Source: Bradyrhizobium liaoningense (GTDB lineage Bacteria; Pseudomonadota; Alphaproteobacteria; Rhizobiales; Xanthobacteraceae). From it: 64,000 nt of DNA. The stretch covers positions 1,240,001 to 1,304,000 of the forward strand of contig NZ_JAFCJS010000001.1 of assembly GCF_018130825.1 (NCBI RefSeq), written 5' to 3'. Below, piece by piece: positions 33,853 to 42,196 of this stretch. The translations under genes were made by a program, and so were the position numbers. Within the stretch, counting starts at the first letter, position 1. Each line of letters starts with the position of its first letter. A model generated the notes under the pieces. That model was not told the origin of the DNA. It searched no databases and saw only the letters and a list, made by a program, of their open reading frames with translations.

Positions 33853-33903
33853 GCGGGACTATCGTTCCAGGGGCTGCACGGGCGATAGCATATCCAGCCA
33901 ATC

Positions 33904-33915
33904 TTGTATACAAGC
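33904..33915. promoter_or_regulatory. GntR-type operator, divergent amidase/gntR region
   Basis: CTTGTATACAAG is a perfect 12-bp palindrome with the GTATAC centre typical of FCD-type GntR sites. It lies 52 bases from the amidase start and 45 bases from the gntR start. A near copy, CTTGCATACAAG, occurs 70 bases before the binding-protein gene of the same cluster. Confidence 0.75.
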
Positions 33916-33959
33916 ATACTGCATTCGTGCAAGGATAAGGCTCCAATTCGAGACAAGCG

Positions 33960-34721
33960 ATGACCTCAGCCCTGCAGATCAGCGATCGCCTGCTGGACGC
34001 CATCCTGGCGAAGAAGCTGGAGCCTGGAAGCCGTCTTGGCGAGCAGCAACTGGCCGAATTGTTCGACTGCAGCCGCACCATCGTACGCGAAGCACTGGTG
34101 CGGCTCGAAACCCGAGGCCTCGTCTCGGTCAGCGCTCGCCGCGGATGGTACCTGCTGGAGCCGACGGAAAGACAGGCCCGGGAAGCGTTTGAGGCGCGGC
34201 TCGTGATCGAGACCGGGTTGCTGCGCGGCGCCCGCCCGCTCGGTGCTGCTGAGCTTCGCTTGCTGAGGGATCATTTGCGCCATCAATCAAGGGCAATCAA
34301 GGGCACCGACGTCGGACTGCGAAGCTTCATCCTCGGCGATTTCCATGTTTGCCTCGCTCGCTGCCTCGGAAACGAGCTTCTTGCCCAGACTCTGCGCGAC
34401 CTCACCGTTCGCACCGCGCTGATCGCCACGCACCACCAGACGCAAAGCGAAGCCAGGCGATCTTTCGAGGAGCATGTCGGGATCGTTGCGGCCCTGGAAG
34501 CAGAGGACATGCCGCTCGCGGAACGGCGCATGGGCGTCCATCTGCGCACCTGGAAGGAAAAGCTCCGCCTCGCCTCCGGCAGCGATCCGCTGGCGACGTT
34601 GCGGCAGGCCCTGTCGCCGATCGCCACTGTGGAACAAGGCTTGCATACAAGATCGAGCAAGGAAACGCGATCCATTCGCCGCCCCGCCAGGCCTCGTCCA
34701 GTCAGTCAGGAGAAATCGTGA
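33960..34721 (+). CDS. GntR family regulator (FCD subfamily)
   Basis: A 253-residue regulator with the winged HTH ISDRLLDAILAKKLEPGSRLGEQQLAELFDCSRTIVREALVRLETRGL and an FCD domain (FEARLVIETGLLRGA; FHVCLARCLGNELLAQTLRDL; EEHVGIVAALEAEDMPLAE). The C terminus after residue 225 is basic and low in conservation, and the DNA coding for it contains an operator-like palindrome. It heads the ABC transporter operon, sharing a base with the next gene. Confidence 0.93.
   Translation: MTSALQISDRLLDAILAKKLEPGSRLGEQQLAELFDCSRTIVREALVRLETRGLVSVSARRGWYLLEPTERQAREAFEARLVIETGLLRGARPLGAAELRLLRDHLRHQSRAIKGTDVGLRSFILGDFHVCLARCLGNELLAQTLRDLTVRTALIATHHQTQSEARRSFEEHVGIVAALEAEDMPLAERRMGVHLRTWKEKLRLASGSDPLATLRQALSPIATVEQGLHTRSSKETRSIRRPARPRPVSQEKS
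34640..34651. promoter_or_regulatory. Second GntR-type operator inside the gntR 3' coding region
   Basis: CTTGCATACAAG matches the divergent-region operator CTTGTATACAAG in 11 of 12 positions and is symmetric apart from the central pair. It is inside the end of gntR, about 70 bases before the binding-protein start, where a secondary promoter for the transporter genes could lie. Confidence 0.6.
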
Positions 34722-35515
34722 TGCAAGTTTCAAGGCGCAGTCTTTCGATCGGCTTCGTCGTCCTTCTCTCGGTATTTGCCGCCACGGAGACCTCGGCACA
34801 GACGGCGCTCGACGGCATCACCCGCAGCAAGGCAGTCCGCATCGCCATTCCGACGGACTTCCCGCCCTATGGCTTCGTCGGCTCCGACATGCAGCCGCAA
34901 GGCCTCGATATCGACATGGCGCGGCTGATCGCAGGGAAGCTTGGCGCAACGGTTGAGCTGATCCCGGTCACGACCGCCAACCGTATTCCCTATCTTCAGA
35001 CCAAGAAGGCCGATCTCGTCATCTCGACCCTCGGCAAGAATCCCGATCGCGAGAAGGTCATCGACTTCACCGTCGCCTACTCGCCGTTCTTCATCGGCGT
35101 GTTCGCTTCCAAGACGATGGAGCTGAAGGCACCCGACGCGCTGGCCGGGAAATCGATCGCCGTGACACGTGGCTCGGTGGATGACACGGAGTTGACAAAG
35201 GTCGCACCTGCCGCCGCCGAGATCCGCCGGTTCGAGGACAACAACGCCACGATTTCCGCTTTCGTCGCCGGTCAGACCCAGGCGGTCGCCACCAGCGCGC
35301 AGGTCGCCGCGGCGATGATCACCAAGAACCCGCAACTCGGCGCCGAATACAAATTCCTGCTCAAGGACAGCCCGAACTTCATCGGCGTCGGCAAGGGCGA
35401 GGACGCGCTGCGCGCCAAGCTCAACGAGATCATCCTCGCAGCCAAGGCCGACGGCACCCTCGAGGCGCTCTCGCGGAAATGGCTCGGCAGGTCCACCGGC
35501 GACCTTCCGGAGTAA
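34721..35515 (+). CDS. Polar amino acid ABC transporter substrate-binding protein
   Basis: A 264-residue periplasmic binding protein of the SBP_bac_3 family. It has an RRSLSIGFVVLLSVFAATETSAQ signal peptide, then VRIAIPTDFPPYGFVGSDMQPQGLDIDMARLIAGKLG and the KKADLVISTLGKNPDREKVIDFT hinge. It feeds the two permeases and ATPase that follow. The ligand is probably a polar amino acid or an amide derivative handled by the divergent amidase; the exact compound is unknown. Confidence 0.93.
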   Translation: MQVSRRSLSIGFVVLLSVFAATETSAQTALDGITRSKAVRIAIPTDFPPYGFVGSDMQPQGLDIDMARLIAGKLGATVELIPVTTANRIPYLQTKKADLVISTLGKNPDREKVIDFTVAYSPFFIGVFASKTMELKAPDALAGKSIAVTRGSVDDTELTKVAPAAAEIRRFEDNNATISAFVAGQTQAVATSAQVAAAMITKNPQLGAEYKFLLKDSPNFIGVGKGEDALRAKLNEIILAAKADGTLEALSRKWLGRSTGDLPE

Positions 35516-35523
35516 GCCGGGCC

Positions 35524-36183
35524 GTGGTCAATCTCGATTTCGGGGCCATCCTTGTTGACTGGCGCATGCTCGCCAAGGGCGTCGCATGGACGCTTGGATT
35601 GACCGCAGTTTCCGCAACCCTGGGGCTTGCGCTCGGCATCGGATGCGCCTGGGCCCGCATCCACGGACCTGTCTGGTTGAAGGCCGTGACGGGCGCCTAT
35701 GTCGAACTGTTCCGCAACACGCCGTTCATCGTGCAGCTCTTCTTCATTTTCTTCGGCCTGCCGGCGGCGGGCTTCCGGTTATCGCCGGAAGCCGCGTCCG
35801 TCCTCGCGATGGTGGTCAATCTCGGCGCTTACGCGACCGAGATCGTCCGCGCCGGCATCGAGGCGACGCCGCGCGGCCAAGTCGAGGCTGCGCTGAGCCT
35901 GGCGCTGTCACCGATGCAGACCTTCTTTCACGTCGTGCTGCCGCCGGCCCTGCGCAAGATCTGGCCTGCGCTCGTCAGCCAGATCATCATCGTCATGCTT
36001 GGCTCGTCGGTGTGCGGGCAGATATCCACCGAGGAGCTGAGCTTCGCCGCCAATCTGATCCAGAGCCGCAACTTCCGGGCCTTCGAGGCCTTCATCGTCG
36101 CCGCTCTGATCTATCTCGCTCTGTCGATCGCTCTGCGGCGACTGCTCAATTGGCTCGGCCCACGCTTCCTGTTTGGAGATTGA
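35524..36183 (+). CDS. Polar amino acid ABC transporter permease (HisM/GlnP type) 1
   Basis: A permease of about 219 residues with five helices and the family's YVELFRNTPFIVQLFFIFFGLP and the EAA loop GIEATPRGQVEAALSLALSPMQTFFHVVLPPALRKI. It starts at GTG eight bases after the binding-protein stop; an upstream ATG in frame overlaps that gene. It pairs with the next permease to form the membrane channel. Confidence 0.92.
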   Translation: MVNLDFGAILVDWRMLAKGVAWTLGLTAVSATLGLALGIGCAWARIHGPVWLKAVTGAYVELFRNTPFIVQLFFIFFGLPAAGFRLSPEAASVLAMVVNLGAYATEIVRAGIEATPRGQVEAALSLALSPMQTFFHVVLPPALRKIWPALVSQIIIVMLGSSVCGQISTEELSFAANLIQSRNFRAFEAFIVAALIYLALSIALRRLLNWLGPRFLFGD

Positions 36184-36187
36184 GGGC

Positions 36188-36841
36188 ATGGTCGAATTCA
36201 CGCCGTGGGACATTCTGCGCAACCTACTGCTCGCCGCGCGTTGGACGGTGGGCTTGTCGCTGATGGCTTTCATTGGCGGGGGCCTGGTCGGTTTTGCTCT
36301 CCTGATTGCCCGCCTGACGCCTTCGAACGGCGCTCGCCGTCTCGTCTCCCTCTATGTCCAGTTGTTCCAGGGCACGCCGCTCCTGATCCAGCTCTTTCTC
36401 GCCTATTTCGGCTTGGCGCTGTTTGGCGTCCAGACCTCGGCGTGGACCGCCGCGGCGCTGGCGCTGACCGCCTATACGAGTGCCTTTCTGAGCGAGATCT
36501 GGTTCGGCTGCGTCGCCTCCGTTCCGCGCGGTCAATGGGAGGCAGCGCGGAGCCTGGCTCTCACGTTTGGGGAGCAGTTGCGTCACGTCATCCTCCCTCA
36601 GGCGCTGACCATCGCGATTCCGCCAACCGTCGGCTTTCTGGTCCAGGTCATCAAGGGCACGGCGCTCGCCTCCGTCATCGGCTTCGTCGAGCTGACCAAG
36701 GCCGGAGGCATGATCACCAACGCGACCTTCCGGCCTTTCACGGTCTATGCCGCAGTCGCCCTGATCTATTTCGCCCTGTGCTATCCGATCAGCCTCACCG
36801 CCCGCGCGCTCGAAAGGACGCTCCATGCCGCCCATCGTTGA
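36188..36841 (+). CDS. Polar amino acid ABC transporter permease (HisM/GlnP type) 2
   Basis: A 217-residue HisM/GlnP-type permease: YVQLFQGTPLLIQLFLAYFGLALFG and the EAA loop VASVPRGQWEAARSLALTFGEQLRHVILPQAL. GAGGG lies just ahead of the ATG. It begins four bases after the first permease and overlaps the ATPase gene by 17 bases, consistent with a tightly coupled operon. Confidence 0.92.
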   Translation: MVEFTPWDILRNLLLAARWTVGLSLMAFIGGGLVGFALLIARLTPSNGARRLVSLYVQLFQGTPLLIQLFLAYFGLALFGVQTSAWTAAALALTAYTSAFLSEIWFGCVASVPRGQWEAARSLALTFGEQLRHVILPQALTIAIPPTVGFLVQVIKGTALASVIGFVELTKAGGMITNATFRPFTVYAAVALIYFALCYPISLTARALERTLHAAHR

Positions 36842-37562
36842 GATCGCCGCGCTCTACAAGTCCTTTGGGGACACACAGGTCCTCAGGGGCGTTGACCTGA
36901 ACGTGGAGCCCGGAGAAGTGATCGCGATCATCGGCAGAAGCGGCTCGGGCAAATCGACCCTCCTGCGCTGCATCAACGGGCTGGAGCGCTTCGACAGCGG
37001 CGCGATCCTGATCAAGAACAAGCAGATCGATCATGACAGCGCGGCTGCGATGCGTGAGCTGCGTCAGCAGGTCGGCATGATCTTTCAGAGCTTCAACCTG
37101 TTTCCCCATTTGAATGTCGGGCGCAACATCATGCTCGCCCCGAAGCTCGTCAAGAAGCGCGCGGAGCGGCAAGGCGAAGAGCAGGCGCGCGCCCTGCTCG
37201 CCCGCGTCGGCCTGGAGGAGAAATTCGACGCAATGCCCGACCGCCTGTCGGGGGGCCAGCAACAGCGCGTCGCCATCGCGCGTGCGCTTGCGATGGAGCC
37301 GGCCGTGCTCCTGTGCGACGAGATCACCAGCGCGCTCGATCCGGAACTCGTCGGCGAAGTGCTGCGCGTCGTTGAAAGTCTCGCCAAGGATGGCATGACA
37401 CTGATGATGGTGACCCATGAGATCGGCTTCGCACGCAAGATCGCCGATCGCCTCATCTTCATGCATGAGGGCAAGGTTCACGAGATGGGGCCGCCCGAGG
37501 AGCTCTTTGCCAATCCCGGGACTCCCGAGCTTCGGCAATTCCTGTCATCGCTCCACAGTTGA
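36825..37562 (+). CDS. Polar amino acid ABC transporter ATPase (GlnQ type)
   Basis: A 245-residue ABC ATPase with Walker A GRSGSGKSTLLRC, the Q-loop QSFNLFPHLNVGRNI, signature LSGGQQQRVAIARALAM, Walker B LLCDEITSALDPE and switch His VTHEIGFA. This is typical of HisP/GlnQ. It is the last gene of the GntR-controlled importer operon. Downstream, 52 bases separate it from the convergent ohrR. Confidence 0.95.
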   Translation: MPPIVEIAALYKSFGDTQVLRGVDLNVEPGEVIAIIGRSGSGKSTLLRCINGLERFDSGAILIKNKQIDHDSAAAMRELRQQVGMIFQSFNLFPHLNVGRNIMLAPKLVKKRAERQGEEQARALLARVGLEEKFDAMPDRLSGGQQQRVAIARALAMEPAVLLCDEITSALDPELVGEVLRVVESLAKDGMTLMMVTHEIGFARKIADRLIFMHEGKVHEMGPPEELFANPGTPELRQFLSSLHS

Positions 37563-37614
37563 TGTCTGAGCGAAAGCACCCGCCGACTGTTGCACTATCT
37601 AATTTCTCGATGCG

Positions 37615-38073
37615 CTAGTCATCGGCCTTGGTCGCACGCAGCAGATTGTCACGCAATCTGCTCACCGTCTTCTGCACCACCGGAAAATCGTCGCCAAGAC
37701 CTGTCGCCTCGATCAGCGACCCGCCGAGATCCTGCTCGATCAGCTTTCGCCCCGCAGGCGTCAGGCTGAGGCGCACCTGCCGCTCGTCGGCGGGATCGCG
37801 GTGGCGCTTGATCAGCCCCATCTGCTCGAGCTTCTTCAGGATCGGCGTCAGCGTGTTGGATTCCAGGAACAGCTTCTCGCCCAGCGTGCTGACGGTCTGT
37901 TCGTCCTCGTCCGACAACGCCACCAGGGCGATGTACTGGGTATAGGTGAGGCCGACCTTGTCCAGCAGGGGCTTATAGGCCCGGCCGAAGGCGAGATTGG
38001 CCGAATAGATCGCAAAGCAGAGGAAATTCGACAGTTTCCGGCCTTTGCCGGCGGCTTTGGGGGAACGGGCCAC
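37615..38073 (-). CDS. ohrR: Organic hydroperoxide sensor OhrR (MarR family)
   Basis: A 152-residue MarR repressor of the OhrR group. The peroxide-sensing Cys lies in LSNFLCFAIYSANLAFGRAYKPLL, with the two Tyr-type residues that usually assist it. The wing HTH follows: LGEKLFLESNTLTPILKKLEQMGLIKRHRDPADERQVRLSLTPAG. The GTG start has GGAGG five bases upstream. It is divergent from ohr with two dyad operators between, so it represses both until organic peroxide oxidises it. Confidence 0.93.
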   Translation of the reverse strand: MARSPKAAGKGRKLSNFLCFAIYSANLAFGRAYKPLLDKVGLTYTQYIALVALSDEDEQTVSTLGEKLFLESNTLTPILKKLEQMGLIKRHRDPADERQVRLSLTPAGRKLIEQDLGGSLIEATGLGDDFPVVQKTVSRLRDNLLRATKADD

Positions 38074-38117
38074 GGGAACCTCCGCAATTCGTGATCTGCC
38101 GTCCCATATAAATCGCA

Positions 38118-38132
38118 TCCGATTAAATCGGA
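38118..38132. promoter_or_regulatory. OhrR operator 1
   Basis: TCCGATT-A-AATCGGA is a perfect 15-bp palindrome between ohrR and ohr. A second related dyad lies 56 bases to the right. OhrR sites in other alphaproteobacteria are AT-centred dyads of the same size, so assignment to OhrR is well supported by position. Confidence 0.8.
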
Positions 38133-38173
38133 AGAGCTTGACCGCGGCCTTCAGCGGGATTATTTCGACGCGC

Positions 38174-38190
38174 ATCCGATTAGATCGGAT
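38174..38190. promoter_or_regulatory. OhrR operator 2
   Basis: ATCCGAT-TAG-ATCGGAT is a perfect 17-bp dyad sharing the TCCGATT..ATCGGA core with operator 1. It ends 31 bases before the ohr start codon and would overlap its promoter. Confidence 0.8.
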
Positions 38191-38221
38191 ACGATTAATA
38201 ATTCAACCGAAGGATATGACA

Positions 38222-38623
38222 ATGACCTCCGCTGCAAAGGTTCTCTTTACCGGCAAGACCCACGTCACCTCGGGCGCCGATGGCGCTGCGCACTCCAGCG
38301 ACGGCTTCCTGAACGTCAAGTTGGCCCAGCCGCACCCGGCCGCCGAAAACCTGTTCGCCGCCGCATGGTCGGCCTGCTATCTCGGCGCGCTCGGGCTCGC
38401 CGCTGCGCAGCGCAAGGTCAAGCTGCCGAGCGAGCCGTCGGTCGACACCGCGATCGACCTGAACAACGCCGGCGGCGCCTTCTTCCTGCGTGCCCGTCTC
38501 GACGTCAGCGTCCCCGGCGTCGATCGCGCGGTCGCGCAGGAACTGATCGAGGCCGCGCACGGCATCTGCCCCTACTCCAAGGCGGTGCACGGCAACATCG
38601 AGGTGACCACCACTCTCGTCTGA
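38222..38623 (+). CDS. ohr: Organic hydroperoxide resistance protein Ohr
   Basis: A 133-residue thiol peroxidase that reduces organic and lipid hydroperoxides with lipoylated protein or dihydrolipoamide as electron source. Both catalytic Cys are present: AAAWSACYLGALGLAA and AHGICPYSKAVHGN, plus the Arg region in FFLRARLDVSVPGV. AAGGA is seven bases before the chosen ATG; another ATG six bases earlier is too close. Regulation by the divergent OhrR is clear from two operators. Confidence 0.95.
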   Translation: MTSAAKVLFTGKTHVTSGADGAAHSSDGFLNVKLAQPHPAAENLFAAAWSACYLGALGLAAAQRKVKLPSEPSVDTAIDLNNAGGAFFLRARLDVSVPGVDRAVAQELIEAAHGICPYSKAVHGNIEVTTTLV

Positions 38624-38700
38624 AACCGCACGGCGCGGACCGGCCGGCATCGGCCGGGCTCGCGCGGCGCCGACGAGCCAATGACCACGAGGAGCCGACC

Positions 38701-39114
38701 ATGAGCCATCGTCATCTGCGAACCCTGCGCGTGCTGTCGAGTGCGGTCCTGCTCGCGGCAAACCTGTTCACCCTGCCGGCCGCGGCGGCGCAGGCCGGCG
38801 TCACGCGAACCGATCTCCAGCGCCACGATCTCAGCACGCCGGGGCGCGAGGCAGTGCAGGTGCGCGTCGACCTCGCTCCCGGTGTGGCGTTCGGCCGGCA
38901 CACTCATCCTGGCGAAGAGATCGTCTACGTGCTCACGGGCGCCATCGAATACGATGTCGACGGCAAGCCGCCGGTGACGCTGAAAGCCGGCGACGTGCTG
39001 TTCATCCCCGCCGGCACGGTGCATGCGGCGACGAATGTCGGCGCCGAGACCGCGAGCGAGCTTGCGACCTATATCGTCGCCAAGGACAAGCCGCTCTTGA
39101 CGCTGGCGCAGTGA
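38701..39114 (+). CDS. Secreted cupin domain protein
   Basis: A 137-residue protein with an N-terminal signal peptide (LSSAVLLAANLFTLPAAAAQ) and one cupin-2 domain: GVAFGRHTHPGEEIVYVLTGAIEYDVDG and GDVLFIPAGTVHAATNVG. His, His, Glu and His of the metal site are present. It is probably a periplasmic metal-bound cupin with oxidoreductase or sensing function. A strong GAGGAG-like site precedes the ATG. It lies downstream of ohr, though not clearly in the same operon. Confidence 0.87.
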   Translation: MSHRHLRTLRVLSSAVLLAANLFTLPAAAAQAGVTRTDLQRHDLSTPGREAVQVRVDLAPGVAFGRHTHPGEEIVYVLTGAIEYDVDGKPPVTLKAGDVLFIPAGTVHAATNVGAETASELATYIVAKDKPLLTLAQ

Positions 39115-39129
39115 GGCCGGCCGTTCCGA

Positions 39130-39168
39130 TTGACCTGCGCATGATATCTGACTAAAGTCAGACATCAT
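39130..39168 (+). promoter_or_regulatory. Promoter and large palindromic operator at the MarR-GNAT start
   Basis: TTGACC (39130-39135) and TAAAGT (39153-39158), 17 bases apart, form a promoter. A 28-bp dyad spans 39141-39168: ATGAT-a-TCTGACTA/AAGTCAGA-c-ATCAT, with only two unpaired positions. It covers the -10 box and runs into the start codon. No Shine-Dalgarno is present, and the predicted transcript begins at about the ATG, so the gene is probably leaderless and autorepressed. Confidence 0.75.
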
Positions 39169-40039
39169 GCTCGACCCCGTCTCCCGCGTCCGCCGCTTCA
39201 ACCGCGCCGTCACCTCCGCCGTCGGCGCGCTCGATACCTCGTTTCTTGGGCGCGGGCGGCCACTGGGGGCCGCGCGCGTGCTCAACGCGATCGGGCACGG
39301 GCGCTCGGACGTCGCCGAGATCCGCGACTATCTCGGTCTCGATTCCGGGCTGATGAGCCGGCTGCTCCGCAGTCTCGAGGACGAGGGACTGGTCGAGACC
39401 ACCGCGCATGCGGACGACGCCCGCCGCCGCGTGGCGAAGCTGACGCGCACGGGCCGGCGCGAGTTCGCAGCCTATGAGGCGCTGTCGAACGCGCAGGCCG
39501 AGGGCTTCCTCGCGCAGCATTCGCAAGCCGAGGCGCTGCTTGCGGCGATGGACTTGATCGCCTCGGCATTGACGCGAGAGCGCGTTTCGCTGGATGAGAT
39601 CGATCCTCAATCCGAACAGGCACGCTATTGCCTCGCTGAGTACTATGCCGAGCTCGGCCGCCGCTTCAAGCAGGGCTTTGACGTCTCGCTTTCGCGCGAC
39701 CCCGATGCCAAGGATATGCGCCGGCCGCGTGGCAGCTTCATCGTCGCGATGTCGGACACGCTGCCGATCGGGTGCGTGGGCTTGAAGGGAACCGACCACG
39801 GCTACGCCGAGATCAAGCGGCTCTGGGTCGCCCCCGCCGCGCGCGGGCTGCGGCTCGGCCGGCGCCTGATGGACGCGACTGAAGCTGCAGCGCGCGAGCT
39901 CGGCATCACGCTGTTGCGGCTCGACACCAACAGCGCACTGCCCGAGGCCGCCCAGCTCTACCGCACCACCGGCTGGCGCGAGATTCCGCGCTTCAACGAC
40001 GATCCCTACCCGGACCTGTTCTTCGAGAAACGCATCTGA
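39167..40039 (+). CDS. MarR-GNAT fusion protein
   Basis: A 290-residue two-domain protein. The N-terminal MarR winged helix (residues 1-140) includes GHGRSDVAEIRDYLGLDSGLMSRLLRSLEDEGLVETTAHADDARRRVAKLT. The C-terminal GNAT domain (about 150-290) includes IKRLWVAPAARGLRLGRRLMDATEAAARELG and LYRTTGWREIPRFNDDPYPDLFFEK. Such fusions are known in actinobacteria and rhizobia. The GNAT part may act as an enzyme or an acyl-CoA sensor. The gene appears to be leaderless and under its own operator. Confidence 0.92.
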   Translation: MLDPVSRVRRFNRAVTSAVGALDTSFLGRGRPLGAARVLNAIGHGRSDVAEIRDYLGLDSGLMSRLLRSLEDEGLVETTAHADDARRRVAKLTRTGRREFAAYEALSNAQAEGFLAQHSQAEALLAAMDLIASALTRERVSLDEIDPQSEQARYCLAEYYAELGRRFKQGFDVSLSRDPDAKDMRRPRGSFIVAMSDTLPIGCVGLKGTDHGYAEIKRLWVAPAARGLRLGRRLMDATEAAARELGITLLRLDTNSALPEAAQLYRTTGWREIPRFNDDPYPDLFFEKRI

Positions 40040-40054
40040 TGCGGCGGGGTATCG

Positions 40055-40780
40055 TCATCGCGTCCGCGTCGGACGCACGACGATCTCGTTGACATCGACA
40101 TCGTCGGGCTGCGCGATGGCGAAGCGCACGGCCCGCGCGATCGCGTCGGGCTGGAGCGCGATGGCGCGATAGGTCTTCATCGCCGCTGCGGCCACGGGGT
40201 CGGTGATGGTATCGGCGAGCTCGCTCTCGACCACCCCGGGATGGATGCAGGTGACGCGGATATTGTCATGCTCCTGGCGCAGGCCGTCGGAGATCGCCCG
40301 CACCGCATATTTGGTCGCGCAGTAGACAGCCGCCGTCGGCGACACGCCCAAGGCGCCGATCGAGGCGATGTTGATCACATGGCCGGAGCCGCGCGCCGCC
40401 ATCTCCGGCAGCACCGCGGCGATGCCGTAGAGCACGCCCTTGATGTTGACGTCGACCATCCGGTCCCACTCCTCGACCTTGAGCGAGGCCATCAGCGACA
40501 GCGGCATCACGCCGGCATTGTTGACGATGACGTCGACCCGGCCCCAGACGCCGCGCGCGGCATCGGCGAAGGCGGCGACGCTGGCGCGGTCGGTGACGTC
40601 GAGCGGATGGGCGAGCGCCGTTCCGCCGGCCGCGTTCAGCTCGGACGCGAGATCCTTCAGGCGGTCGGTGCGCCGCGCGCCTAACAAGACCCTGGCGCCG
40701 GCCGCGGCCAGCTCGCGCGCGATGCCTGCACCGATGCCACTGGAGGCGCCGGTGATGAGAATGACTTTGTCGATTGCCAT
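40055..40780 (-). CDS. SDR family oxidoreductase
   Basis: A 241-residue classical SDR of the YdfG/serine-dehydrogenase-like group. It has TGASSGIGAGIARELA, VNNAGVMPLSLMASL, NIASIGALGVSPTAAVYCATKYAVRA (Ser, Tyr, Lys) and the C-terminal DDVDVNEIVVRPTRTR typical of that group. It is divergent from a LysR gene with a 101-base gap and is probably its target. Substrate unknown. Confidence 0.92.
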   Translation of the reverse strand: MAIDKVILITGASSGIGAGIARELAAAGARVLLGARRTDRLKDLASELNAAGGTALAHPLDVTDRASVAAFADAARGVWGRVDVIVNNAGVMPLSLMASLKVEEWDRMVDVNIKGVLYGIAAVLPEMAARGSGHVINIASIGALGVSPTAAVYCATKYAVRAISDGLRQEHDNIRVTCIHPGVVESELADTITDPVAAAAMKTYRAIALQPDAIARAVRFAIAQPDDVDVNEIVVRPTRTR

Positions 40781-40881
40781 GAGACTTCCCGTTCTTTCGG
40801 AATGATTGCGGGAAGATGGACCGACGCCTTTGCTGTGATAAGACGATCATATCTAACCACGCTGGCAAGCCGCGCTAACCG

Positions 40882-41772
40882 ATGGAAACCGACCTCAACG
40901 CCCTCGCCGTCTTTACGCTGGTCGCCGAAGAGCGGAATTTCCGCGCCGCCGCCGAACGTCTCGGCGTGACGCGCTCGGCCGTGAGCCAGACCATCCGGCG
41001 GCTGGAGGAGACGCTCGGCATCGCGCTGGTCCAGCGCACGACGCGCAGCGTCAGCCTGACAGAGGCCGGCGAACGGCTGCATGCGGAGATTGCCCCTGCC
41101 ATTGCGGACATGCGCGCCGCGCTCGGCAACACCGAGGCGTTGGGCGGGCGGCCGCGCGGACTGTTGCGGCTCGCGGTCTCCTCGATCGCCGAGCACTTCC
41201 TGTCCGGTCCGTTCCTCGCCGCCTTTGCCGAAGCCAATCCGCAAGTGCAGCTCGACATCACCGTGACCGACGCGGAGTTCGACATCGTCGCGGCCGGCTA
41301 TGATGCCGGGGTGCGGCTCGGCGAGGTGATCGAGCAGGACATGATCGCGCTGCCGATCGCCGGCGACGAACGCCAGCTCGCGGTTTGCGCGCCGGCCTTT
41401 CGCGATCGCTTCGGCGTCCCGTCGCACCCATCCGAGCTGCCGTCCTTTCGCTGCATCGGCTGGCGTCCGGCCCCGAACGTCACGCCCTATCGCTGGGAGT
41501 TTGCCGAAGGCGGCAAGGAGTACAGCGTCGCGGTCGCCCCTGAGATCACGACCAACGACATGGCCTTGATGATCAAGCTCGCGGTCGCCGGCGCCGGCAT
41601 CACTTTCGGCATGGAGGCGAGCTTCCGGCCTGCGATCGCGCGCGGCGAGCTGCTGCCGATCCTGGAGGACTACTGCCCCTCCTTCGCCGGCTTCTATCTC
41701 TACTATCCGAGCCGCCGCAACGTCGCGCCGAAACTGCGCGCGCTGATCGAGCACGTGCAGCGGCGCGCATGA
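40882..41772 (+). CDS. LysR family transcriptional regulator
   Basis: A 296-residue CrgA-like LysR regulator: FTLVAEERNFRAAAERLGVTRSAVSQTIRRLEETLGIALVQRTTRSVSLTEAG is the HTH, and the effector domain starts GRPRGLLRLAVSSIAEHFL. It is divergent from the SDR gene; the intergenic dyad GATAAGACGATCATATC fits a LysR-type binding site. It is followed after 16 bases by an ester-cyclase-like gene that may be cotranscribed. Confidence 0.93.
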   Translation: METDLNALAVFTLVAEERNFRAAAERLGVTRSAVSQTIRRLEETLGIALVQRTTRSVSLTEAGERLHAEIAPAIADMRAALGNTEALGGRPRGLLRLAVSSIAEHFLSGPFLAAFAEANPQVQLDITVTDAEFDIVAAGYDAGVRLGEVIEQDMIALPIAGDERQLAVCAPAFRDRFGVPSHPSELPSFRCIGWRPAPNVTPYRWEFAEGGKEYSVAVAPEITTNDMALMIKLAVAGAGITFGMEASFRPAIARGELLPILEDYCPSFAGFYLYYPSRRNVAPKLRALIEHVQRRA

Positions 41773-41788
41773 GCCGAAGGAACCCGCC

Positions 41789-42175
41789 GTGACCAGGGAC
41801 GAGCTTGCCGCCATTTATCACGACTACATCGCCTGCCTGAACCGGCAGGATTGGCCGGCGCTCGGACAGTTTGTGCACGACGACGTCCTGCACAACGCGC
41901 GGCCGCTCGGGCTCACCGGTTATCGCGCGATGCTGGAACGGGATTTTCGCGAGATTCCGGACCTGCGCTTCAACGTCGAACTGTTGGTGTCGGCCCCACC
42001 CAGGATCGCGGCGCGGCTGAGGTTCGATTGCACGCCGGTGGGGACCTTCCTTGGACTTGCCGTCAACGGGCGGCGCGTGTCCTTCTGCGAAAACGTGTTC
42101 TACGAATTCCGCGAGGGAAGGATCCGGCAGGTGTGGTCGATCATCGACAAGACAGCGATCGAGACGCAGCTCTGA
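41789..42175 (+). CDS. SnoaL-like ester cyclase family protein
   Basis: A 128-residue NTF2-like protein of the SnoaL/ester cyclase family: YHDYIACLNRQDWPALGQFVHDDVLHNARPLGLTGYRAML, IPDLRFNVELLVSAPPRIAARLRFDCTPVGTFLG and VFYEFREGRIRQVWSIIDK. The single-domain cone fold binds small hydrophobic molecules. GTG start. It lies behind a LysR gene in the same direction; substrate unknown. Confidence 0.87.
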   Translation: MTRDELAAIYHDYIACLNRQDWPALGQFVHDDVLHNARPLGLTGYRAMLERDFREIPDLRFNVELLVSAPPRIAARLRFDCTPVGTFLGLAVNGRRVSFCENVFYEFREGRIRQVWSIIDKTAIETQL

Positions 42176-42196
42176 CGCCGCGCCTCGATCTCACGT

